64,000 nt of DNA from Planococcus citri (lineage: Eukaryota > Arthropoda > Insecta > Hemiptera > Pseudococcidae), in contig NC_088677.1 in NCBI RefSeq assembly GCF_950023065.1, forward strand, positions 80,439,469 to 80,503,468. Reading direction: 5' to 3'. Position numbers and translations under genes: made by a program. A model generated the notes under the pieces. That model was not told where the DNA came from, made no database searches, and saw only the letters and a list, made by a program, of their open reading frames with translations. Shown in pieces: positions 21,201 to 32,100 of the stretch (position 1 is its first letter; each line of letters starts with the position of its first letter).

Positions 21201-22679
21201 TGGGGAGGTGCTGGGGGCCGTGGATGGGGTCCTATCAAAAATCTAACGTCATATTCGTGTTCAGCGTCACCAAAAACATATTATTCCATGTGTCACACGA
21301 ACAAAACACTTTTTTGAACTTTTACCCCCTTTGGGGAGGTGCTGGGGGCCGTGGATGGGGTCCTATCAAAAATCTAACGTCATATTCGTGTTCAGCGTCG
21401 CCGAAAACATACAATTCGATATATCACATGCCACAGATTTTCTTTGGAAAGTTTCACCCAAAATTGGGGGTGGGGGTGCTCCCCCTCCGTCTACGAGTCC
21501 CATCTCGAAACTTAAATATTTCGAAAAAGTATCAAAATGTACATCTATGGAAATTTTTTCAAAATTTTAAATGGTAGCTCCCACTTACAGCGTCATTTTG
21601 AAATTTGAACTTCCAAATTGAAAGTTCAATTTTCAATTTTTGAAAATTTCAAAATACTTACAAAGTTTAAAATTCAATGCCCTTTCGAACTGTGAAATCA
21701 GTTTTGATCAAAATATCATAGTTTTGGAGGAATGGGCTGCTGAAGTTGAGTACCTCGAGACAATGTAAAAATAATGGAAGCCCCCCACCCGCCCCCTGAG
21801 GGGGCTGGGAACAAACTGATTGCGGCTTTCTTACTTACTGAGTGGGTAGATATTGTAAAAAAAAATTGAGCGAAATCGAAAGACATGATTTTCAAAATTG
21901 CTTTTTTTTTGGTTGAGTTGACATGGAATGACCCCATACTCTGTGAGATGAAATCCGAGGTTCGGGAGTCGGGACATTTCACCTATCTTGATGAGGGGGG
22001 ACCCTTTCTTTTTTGAAAAAATGGCTCACAAATTATTTTCCATTTATCTTCCAGAATGACTTCCCTAAAGAAATCGCGTTTCAACCAGAAGAACTTGACG
22101 ATATAATTCTTACAACGGTGAGCCAGAATGCTTTATTCAAGAACTTGACTGTATTGAATATTACAAGCAGAACACTCCTCACATCAGACCTCGAGGCTTG
22201 GGACTATAACAAAGTGATCAGCGAGGTGCTTATCTATTATATTGCACAGCGCTTTGCTTAAATCAAGTATTCATTCCGCATAACAGTATCCATTAATAAT
22301 TTGATTACTCAAGGTCAAAAATATACTCGCCAATACCGAAATTGAAAGCTGCTTGAAAACGCAAGAAGGCGACTCCGTCCACATTTATTATAAAAAATTT
22401 GAAAGCACCCTCGTTGCATACCAGAAAATGGTGAGTACAAAGTAGGTACATTACATACGCACTACATGAAAAATATGGAAATTTAGTCTTCACCTACGTA
22501 AGTATAATATCTATACTTGAAGTAAAAAAAAGTATTTTGAGAAGGGGTCTGACATATGCGCGTAATTTTGATTTCAGAAGGAAGTGCTGAGATCCCAAAA
22601 AGTAGCAGCGGAACTTTCTATAATAAACGCAACAACTGTGAACCAGGAGAACTTAATTCCCGTTGATATCAAGGGTTAA
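18246..22679 (+). CDS. Secreted coiled-coil protein, nine exons, family unknown
   Basis: The exons I infer are 18,246-18,279; 18,470-18,513; 18,632-18,844; 19,386-19,845; 19,972-20,048; 20,135-20,275; 22,055-22,225; 22,314-22,430; 22,578-22,679 (stop TAA). All phases agree and give about 452 residues. Exons 1-2 encode a signal peptide (MRLVVFAIIFTVISTHERSW then AEE). Exon 3 encodes a coiled coil with 11-residue repeats (DNTKSRLGTEL, NNTKLELVSEL, NITKSRLETQL). The rest is a globular, mostly helical region with few cysteines and no family that I recognise. The donors of exons 3 (GTCATC) and 7 (GTGCTT) and the acceptor of exon 3 are the weakest calls. Intron 6 is almost entirely a foldback element. 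A secreted product beside immune-like genes could be an effector or a defence factor; the sequence cannot decide. Confidence 0.75.
20339..21934. mobile_element. 1.6-kb foldback element (GGGTCATTCC termini), copy 1
   Basis: The ends are GGGTCATTCCATGTCAACTC and its reverse complement, flanked by CATA at 20,335-20,338 and 21,935-21,938. The inverted arms are several hundred bp long. The centre contains about three ~130-bp tandem units, each with GTCATATTCGTGTTCAGCGT followed by a TTTGGGGAGGTGCTGGGG-like block. It makes up most of the 1,779-bp sixth intron of the secreted-protein gene. The several 80-150 residue frames inside are repeat translations and not genes. The 4-bp target duplication is shared with the copy at 40,538-42,147. 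No transposase is present. Confidence 0.85.
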
Positions 22680-23115
22680 CGATATACGAGTATTTGATAC
22701 TCATTAATGAATACGTATAGTACATAGAATATAATACGATATCGTTACACCGTTGGTCGGGAACCTTTTGACATCCCCCCCTCTCTTCAAAATAGTCTGC
22801 AATTATGTTAAGAAAAAAAGCACTGGCTTGTTACCGAATTTGAGCCAGGCAAATAGTAGTCAGGTAGTAGGTAGGCGAGATTTATATTTAGAAGTACCTA
22901 TTTCATAGTACATAGTTTTTAGGTGGAGGGGTGTAGACTGAACATTTTCATTTAAAAAAAATCAGGTTTTGCCGATTGATATCATGATACGACTCACAGA
23001 AGTTTTCATTTTTCGTTCAAAATTTTTGGTGCTTAATTGTAAAAAAAAGAGACGAAGTTTCCTAAGCGAAGCGAAGGCAAAAGTTTTCAAGCATTTTCAA
23101 AAAGTGAATAAAGGA
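22680..23115. other. Spacer without recognisable genes
   Basis: This is the 3' flank of the secreted-protein gene. I see no conserved frame, only AT-rich DNA with scattered GGTA motifs and a polypyrimidine stretch near 22,785. Confidence 0.5.
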
Positions 23116-23235
23116 ACATAAATTAGAGGATCCTTTCATATTACTTACTTACAAACAAACTGGGAAAAAAATAAAACACTTTGTAAATATAAATTTGTTA
23201 CACGTACTTACTTATTACTAAAAAAAGCACAACAC
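23116..23235. repeat. Fragment resembling the frizzled 3' UTR
   Basis: The block from GGAACATAAATTAGAGGATC through the CTAAAAAAAGCAC motif resembles 49,204-49,385, which directly follows the frizzled stop codon on the minus strand. It includes the ACTTACAAACAAAC and AACACTTTGTAAA motifs in the same order. The match ends where the frizzled coding sequence begins and abuts the left border of unit B. Confidence 0.55.
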
Positions 23236-24852
23236 AACTTCCTTGGAAGAAAAAATTAAATTTCGATTGGATTTCTTAGACATGATAATTTTCAATATGA
23301 TTTTTCACTGAAGTGAAGAAATATTCAATTCGAATAGATTTTCAGAGGTTGAACGATAGGAATTTTTCCTAAAATGTTTAATTTAGGTAGGTATTTCTTA
23401 TTTAATCGACTCGGGATGTCGAATTTACAACAGGGTTAAATTTTCAGATGCTCGAGCTAATTCTACAACGCTTTCTGGAGCGATTTGGAATATGTAGCTG
23501 GAGAAAAGTCAACTTTTGCTGAAGGTATCACGTCGGCTCGAAAATGGTGGAAATCGATTCGGGATTTCGAGAGGTCTACTTTGGCACCGTTTCGTCAAAA
23601 AAAAAAAAAAAAAAAAAAAAAAATAGAATAAATAAATTGAAGTAAAAGTAAAAGGGAGGAGAAAAACAAACAATTTTTCAATTTTCTTACTTTCAAAAAT
23701 CTCTCACATTAACCCCTCATCTTCTCGTATACATATTTTTCAGACCTAGAAAACTATCTAATCATTAATGCATAGAAAAGAAATGAACGTAAATGTCTCG
23801 AACTGCAAGCAATAGTTGCACAAATTTATTTTATTTCAACAAATCATATAAAAATATCACAAAGAATTTCATAGTCATAAATGCAAATGCGAAAAAAAAT
23901 ACATAAGACATTATTTACTTGCATAAGTACATAGGTAGGTATTTAAAATTACTAAATTAGATAGGTAATTAAAAAGATCACATACACTTTGAGAATCGTA
24001 ATACGCCAAATACGATAAAAAATTAACGCTTACAAAATAGAAATTTGGTAGGTATCAAAAATTTTGAACAATATATCATCAACACATTAGGCATATTATT
24101 TTTAAAAGGGAAACTTTTTTGCAGATTGTATGTATTACACCCATTGACCGTTATTGAATATTTCTCAATTTTTAAAAATTTTCAGATAAAATATACTAAG
24201 AGTTTGAAATTTTTTAATAGATTTTTTTCTTCACATTTTTTATCTACATATATAGGTACTATGTACAGCAATTGCATTGAATCATTCACTAGAAAATAAC
24301 TGCATGTTATATTTCGGATGATTTGAATAAATAAAATCAAGAGAAAAATTCCTCTTACGTAAGTGAGTAAGCATTAAAATATTGACTAAACAAACATAAA
24401 GAAAAGAAGGGTAATACTTTTAGCTATAAATATGTGCATAGGTGCAAATATACGTAAATAACAATTAAACTCAGGACACTCGCACTTCAGTACGCAGGTC
24501 TACGTACATACCTTACATGGAATAATTGACTAAATGAGACTGGAATAAAATAAATTGACTGATAAAAAAATAGTAAAGAATAATAATAGAAAAAATGGTA
24601 GGTAAATCCAGAACGTTATTCGGCTTTGATATAACTAAATAAACTTTTTTACAAGAATTCCTTCGGCATCTTATCATTAATTGAGATGTGAATGAAACAT
24701 CCACATAACATTTTTAAACATAAAGTCGTTCCTATAAAAATAGAGAGTCGTGTGAGTAAGACCAATGCCATAAAATCAACAGGTTTTCATTGAAGGCAAC
24801 TTATTCGAGTATAAAAACATCACTTACAAATTAGCCAAGCAATACGCAACAT
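23230..24852. repeat. 3' flank of unit B
   Basis: This is the counterpart of 2,200-3,600 and holds no gene. A 27-base poly-A run (23,597-23,623) preceded by a short block absent from unit A suggests a retroposed insertion of unknown kind. Confidence 0.65.
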
Positions 24853-25303
24853 TACCAAGAGAATCTCTCGAGAGGTCCGTCTTCGATTTGAATCGTACCA
24901 CGATTTTTAGAAAAACCTTGGTCTGATACCCCCTCAGCCAAAATTTCAGTTGCCCAAATTGATTTTACCATTTTCGACGATTTTTAAAAAATCCAAAACT
25001 GAATTTTTTACTTTTTAAAGAAATATGTATTCTTATCCAGTAAAAATTGAGTCAAATAAGTCCCGAAATTGATTGATTATCTCTTTGCTCAAAAAAGTCA
25101 TTTCTCATGAAAAAGTTGAAAATCTTTGTCTATAAAACAGCGTTTTTGAATTCTTTTTTTCAATTTCCAAAAATTCGCCAGAGGTCCAAAAATAAACTTT
25201 AGAATCTAAAGTGTTGTTTACGAGAGTTTTATAACATATGCTCTTTCGATCTAACTTTGTTTCGTTCAAATCGGAGAGTGTGAGTTCGAAAGGTTCCCTA
25301 GTT
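24853..25303. mobile_element. Small foldback element related to 15,732-17,199
   Basis: The left end CAAGAGAATCTCTCGAG and the right end, which reads CTAGGGAACCTTTCGAAC on the opposite strand, match the ends of the larger foldback and of the fragment at 5,060. Unit A has only the first ~30 bp of the left end at about 3,460-3,495, so the two units differ here by truncation or insertion. It is non-coding. Confidence 0.5.
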
Positions 25304-26198
25304 AGTAACCAAACTTCAGTCGAACAAAAGTTTTGACTTTTTGAATTTTTTCCTTAATATTCTGGTCAAAAAAAAACACTCAACGTATTCGCCTGAAAAA
25401 CGGTTCAAATGCGAATGAACCCTTCAAGTAGGTCGAGGATAAGCTACAACTTGATTTTAGCTGTCCTAACTGATTTCCATGCCTTCTGGGGAAATTGAAA
25501 AGTAAGCAAGAGGCTTCAGAATGGTCAGAAATCGTGTTATCACTGGTTTTTGATCAAATTCAGGAGAAACCTTCATATTTTTATGTTGACAGTTACAAGC
25601 AAAAAATTTCAGCTCCGGAGGTGCCCATTTTTCCGAGGCAAATGTTTCGCATCAGGTACTTACCTATGCCAAAATATTTACAGTTATGTATCGTTTCTAA
25701 AACTAGGGAAATATTTTGGAACGCAGTAGCGCCAATTTTTTCATCATTTTTGACAATTTCACAAAAAAATAGTCAAAAACTTATGAAATTTTTACGATTT
25801 TTTTTAATTGGCAAAAGTGATTAAAAAAATTGATACTTTTACGCCGATCCAAAATATTTCCCCAGTTTCGGAAATATTACCTTTTAAAATTTTGGCATAA
25901 TCAATGCGAAATAATTGCTAAGAAAGACAATTACTTTCATTTGCGACAGGGCCATTTCTCCAAAACAGCATGGGCAGCGACAGAAGCTTCAAAAATGCTC
26001 TCTTTGAGGGCCCAAATCTCTTCTTCAGGGACACCTCCGGAGCTAAAGTTTTATGTTGGTAACTTTCAACTCAGAATTAAGGTATCTGCTGAATTTGGTT
26101 AAAATTCTGCGACTTTTTTCTCGCGATTCACCCTAATGTAGATATCGTCTTGGCTATATTGAAGCATTGATAAATGATTCCATATTTTGCAATACGGA
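25304..26198. other. 3' spacer of NACHT gene B
   Basis: The last 110 bp (26,090-26,198) match the segment directly 3' of gene A (6,440-6,545) and are probably 3' UTR. The rest holds foldback-related fragments. Frames of 90-110 residues here have no recognisable content. Confidence 0.45.
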
Positions 26199-29100
26199 TT
26201 ATTTCTTCATTGTCATTTTCTTCAATAAATCGAGAATGCGCGATGATTGATCAGAAAACCTGCACATCGATTGTAAAGTTTTCTTAACCTTTTTCCGACT
26301 TATTTCATTCAGCAATAAACAAACTTCGATCAGCAAATCGAAGGCATCGATCTGCTGCTCGATACCTCCGATGTTATTTATTTTCGATGTCAATTTCTTT
26401 TGTATTCTGTCACTCGCACGAACATTATCCAATGTACACAACGAGTACAATATTTTATCGGCATCATATAAAATCGTACCTACTTCGCAACTCTGCACAT
26501 TCTTCGTTTCCAGCAGTTTTTTCATAACTTCTTCAAGTTTCAATACTTCCTCCGAAATTTCTTTCACAGCATCGTCGATTTTTTCATAATCTTGTCTTAG
26601 ATACAAATACAATACACCACTCAACACTCCTTTTGACAACTTATCCAAAGATTCATACTGATGTTTTTTTTCATCGTAATTTTTCAATTGTCTTAGTTCA
26701 TCTTCGTATGTCCATTGAGATGAACCATCACTGTAGAAAATATCGGTAACATTACGTCGATGGTGTTTTTTAAATATTTTGAATATTTTCTCCATATTTT
26801 CCACATACGATTCCACTTTACCAATAGCGTTGTATGCTAAACGATCAGGCCAAGTACCACTACCATTATAATACTCGACAAACATTTCAGTCATATCTCG
26901 TTTAAATGTTGGATACGTTCGGTCATTATAATCACCAGTTCTGGAATTAAGTAAAATAGATATTAAATTTCCTTCGTACGTGTGACGGAAACCTTTGAAA
27001 TAAGGAGACTTCTCGACGAAGTTTTTAATCAATTTTCCCATCTTTGAATTACAATCTTCATTGTCACAGCTAATCAATATGCAAATTTTTTCTGCTTTAA
27101 TGATGGTTTTAAAAGGTTTGAAGCCTTTCATCTGCAGAATACTATCAACGATGAACTTCAGTATTAATTTTCGTGAGTCATCTTTCCTTGTGTGAAATTT
27201 ATGCACTTCGTTTAAAATCTGATGAATCTGATAAGCTCGCTCAGCACATTGAAAACTTGTTGTTAGACGAACAGCATCACCACGGTTATTATATCCCACG
27301 TCAGCTTTCAAAAGTAGTTCAATTATAGGAAATACATTGTAAAATTCTGCGTCAGAATTGAAAAAAGGTGTCGAAAAATTACCATGTCCGTATATCAGAT
27401 CGTATGTGGGATTACGCAAGCTTTCCAAAGTAAATTTACGAAGAAGTACATCAACACTGGAAGATAAATCAACGCCCTTCTCTATCGCAAGCTGTATTAT
27501 TTCTTTATCGTATTGAAGCAATAGCAAACTCATGTGTTCCTTTACTGATATTTCTCTAAGATCACAATCAACGAAATTATTTATAAGATCCACGTCAGTT
27601 TTCTCCATCAACAATTTGACAACTTCTGACGGAGCGTTTGCTTTGAGGGCTTCATAAATTGGTAATTTTTTTTGCCCAGAATCACCAATATTTTTAAAAA
27701 GCTCGCCACTCGTAATATTTAGTTCTACGCACGATTTAAGCACACTAAACGCAGAAATGGAAAATATACGCTGAATTAAATCAGCTCCGTGTTTATCCTT
27801 CCACATGATATCGTAAGATAAATCGCGAATTAAAAATTCCACCATGTTGAGATGGCCGTTTTCAGAGGCTATCCATAAAGGACTATAATTCCAAGCATCA
27901 TTCTCGAGATGTTCAGGTAAGAATGAGCTGTAAGACAATAATTTACGACATTCGGGATATTCGATAGCAAATCGTTTATCAACATATTTTTTCAGCGCTT
28001 TGGCCAATCTAATATAGCCCATTTCTGCACATACGCATAATAATCTGAGTAACAATGATTCGAGCGCTTCGTACGTGCTAATCTCGAAATGATTTCTAAT
28101 TTTTAAATCATTCTTTTCATTTTGTTCCAATAAAGAGAACTCGATAATTCCCAGCAATACTTTAGTGGACTGAAAAGTGCCATTTTCAGAGCCATAGTCG
28201 TCTATTTGTTCAGCAAGCTTTACTAACAACATCTCTGTCTTTTTCGTTGCATCGAGAAAATTAATTTTACTTCTGAAAGAATTCTTTGCAATGAGCTGTA
28301 AAAACTTGCAAACTTGTATGAAATCGTTCTTTATCAGAATTTCTTCGATAATATCCTGAATAAAATCTTTTTCGAATTTTTCATACCGAATATATTTAAA
28401 TTTTTCCCAAAAATAATTCGCAGCAAAATACTCGGCGAAAGTACGATGAATGAATACAGGTTTATTATTAACGATTTCGGTGATCATTACAGTGTTTCTT
28501 CCAGTACTACTCATGCAACCAGACAAATCACCAGCTTCCTTCAATTTCATAGGAGTATTGATAATTTTACTAATCATTCCAGTCTTTTCACCTGCATCGC
28601 TTATATTGGACATCAACTCGCGTACTTCTTCCACTTCCTTTCTAGATAAGATTTTTTCCACTTGATTTTCTTCCAGCATCGAATAAACGGCCAATTTTTT
28701 ATTATTTTCTTTAAATTCGGCCAACTCCTTCTCTATTTTACGTATAGCGCTAGGTTTGTCTTTATCACGATCATAACCAGACCGGTCTTTACTTTGCTCT
28801 ATATCGAACACTGTCTTGACAAAATTTTCATAAAGGGTGACCAAATCCAGCTTTTTGTCAAGTGTGCGTTTATTCTTTGCAGAAAGTTCTCGACTATCCG
28901 AATGGTAAAATTTTTCAAATTCTTCTGAAAATACCGTAGCAATCATGTAAATTTGTAAAGGTATGCTCAAGAACTTTCGATCTTGATCATTTATAGATAC
29001 GGAAAGTCGACTGATCAATTCGTTGATGAAAATATCCGCTCTCGATTCGTTCATTTTCTCCAACGGCTCCAACTTCAGGTTTTTTCTCCAAAATTTCACC

Positions 29101-32100
29101 AAGAAATCGTGCTGCTCTTCTTTTTCAAATGGCATCAATGCGTATGAAAATGTACTCAGGTTATCTTCAGGCTCGCTTTGAATATTATAAGGACGAGTGG
29201 TTAACCAAATCTTTTTGATTTTCGTATCTTTGAAAACTTTCAATAACTTGACAACCAGATCATTATAATTTGGGCTTATCTCGTCAAAACCATCAAACAG
29301 CAGGATCACTTTACCATGATGGAAAAATTGTACGAACAGTTTTATTTCCAACAGTGACAGCCCTTTATTCTTTGCAGGATCTATTTCGATATTTTCTTCA
29401 GTCAGTGCGCGAAGTATCGTCTCTTTTGTTCGCTCATCTTCTTCGGAATACTTGAAATGCTGAAATTCGGCAATTTCACATAAGAATTTCATAGCTTCGA
29501 GCTCGTTGATTTCAGTACGATTGTCCAACCGCTTTTTGAACTTGCTCGAACACTCGAGTAAGTTACATCTAACAATCCACACAGAAGGTGAAGCAGATTG
29601 AGTCTTCAAAGCCAAACGAGAAAGTATTACAGATTTACCCATTCCTGGTTCTGCAGCCAGCAGAAATACTTTGTCAGGTACATCTGTGATTTTTGAAATT
29701 GCATTCGGTTTATATTTGGTAATACATTGTTCGCGGATATCTACGAGTTTACGCAATTTGGTTAAATCGCCGCGAGATTTTTGCCAAATCCACTGGTTAC
29801 CTTTCTTCTTCAGCCAATGAATATTGCAGTCGTCGAATTTTTCACAGAGTTTTTTAAAATTATCGCCAGTACCAGAAACGACTAAGATATCTTTGCTAGA
29901 ATGCTCGTTCAATTTGTCAATATCATTCTTCTTCTTGTCATCAATCACCAAAACGTTTTCTTCTTTCAGGATAGCTCTTTTACTCGTAATAACCAAACAT
30001 CGACCGAACGTACGATCAACAAAGTAATCCTTAACGTCTTCGTACTTCGAGTCCATCAGTGATTTACTAATCTGTATCGTCTCATTATTAATAATCATAG
30101 ACAGCACATCTCCTGACAACATATGCGTTGACTTTTTATCCAACACTGAACCTAAATTCACTTCGTTTCCTTGAAATACAACTTTTGTTTGCATTAAAAT
30201 GTTGTTTTGAGATCTCCCAGTGAGATCAGTCAAATTGTTTTTCAAATCTTTCATTTCTTTATAACGTTTATTCCGCGAGAAATCGTTTTTGAATTTCTGA
30301 GCAAACGTGTCATTCTCCAAAGTTATAAGAACAACTTTTTTATTTTTATAAGCGTTCAATATTTTAGCTAACTTGGCGTATAATTGATCCTGGCTTTTCA
30401 TTTTTTTCTCAGCTTTGCATTCGATTACCAGTAGATCACATGTTTCCGATGTGAAAGCTTTTTCTACATGATCCTCTATAAACAAGACATTTTGCAAACT
30501 CGTGAAAATGTAACTATCGTCTTTTTGGTAGATATTCTTTAAAATTTGAAACACCTTCATGGAACCGAAAATGGTTTGGTGAGAATTTATCAAGTTGAAA
30601 ATCTGTTTAGATTTTGAATCTAAGAAGTGCCTTAGCTTTTCTGATATCAACTCAATTTGAAATGATAACTGAAATTGTTCCATTTTAGCAAGGCAGAGTA
30701 AGGTAGGGCCGATTAATACCAACGTTGACATTTTTTGACTAATTTGTTCGAAAAATTCATTACCCTTCTCGTTGGTTAAAAAACGACCTTTTTTGTCCTT
30801 CATCCAATCCAGCATATCCTTCTGAAGCTTATCAGCCAGGAGTTCGCTATCGATTAGTTTGAAATGTTCGTCCAAGTCTTTTCCAATGATCTTGCCTATC
30901 TGAATTTCATTAGGTTGATTGACTGAAAAAACTAATTTGTCGAGAAAATCATTTATGTCTGCTTCGTCGATGTGATCATTTGGCATTGAATCTTTCGAAT
31001 AAAGCTGTCTCTCTTCGCATGTTTTCTCTCTATAATATTTAGGTATGTGAAACGTATACTCGGTCAATTCAGGAAATTCTACATTTATAGGTTTAAGTTT
31101 CTCAATCAATTCATTACGGAACACGTCTAAATTAGCCAGCAATTTCCTATCTTTATCGAGAAACCGTGAACTAAAACAGTACTCGTCGTTATTCTGGTCA
31201 GACTTTTTCACAAATACATATCCTCCTAATTTGTCAATATCGCAATTGACAGCACCTTCCTTGATAGCATTTCTCCCTCTCGCTTTAACTATTTCAACAA
31301 ATTTTTTATTCGCACCTTTAGAAATCATGCCGGCAATTTCTTCAGCTAATTTGATCGGTTTCTCAAGCACAGGGTCCTTGATGAGATCAAATTTTATTCC
31401 AAAAGTCGACGACATAGTCAACTCTTTATCCTGCATCTTTTGCCAGAACGTATCCTCGTCCCATTTATTTTTTGATATACTTAGGTATTCTACACGAAAA
31501 GCCTCTCTGAACGCTTGCAACTCTGGTGATTGTTCGTCACCGCATATGAATTCACGTCGAAATTTACCAAAACCATTTTTATCTGGATTACGCTCAATCA
31601 CTTTGGCTCCTAGCACAGCATGATAGGTTTTGAGTAAATCGTCACTCAAGTCTAGGCATTTCTTACGATATGTATGCGAAGCCAGCACATTCGCCAATCT
31701 ATCAAGTTCAGATGTCCGGAGCAAAATTGACGTTAGAATATTTTTTTTACGAAATCGATCTAGTTTAATTTTGTAGCGCCCAAAACCATTCTTGTCAAAA
31801 TCTAAAATATCGTCTTTGTCTGGATTTTTTTCTAAACTACGTTTCAACTCTTCGTCTATATCAATATTAGTACTAATAACAAAATCCTCTAATTCGTAAA
31901 TTTTAAAATAGGCACTGTTCTTAATTTTCAAATATGATAAAAAATATTTTTTCAAACTGAAATCGTCTTCTTTTTCATTCAACAAAGCAGAAACGGTTAT
32001 TTTTTCATCTTCATTTTGTTTGTGCTTTACTTGTATAAAGCGACATTTCTTAATATTCTTATCACCACGTTTGGTGGTATAGCCGAAAACGACATCGTCG

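Noticed and set aside
20684..21577. Frames up to 154 residues with repeated IFVFSV..N peptides
   Set aside because: They translate the tandem units of the foldback element; the same peptides recur at 40,901-41,621 in the second copy.
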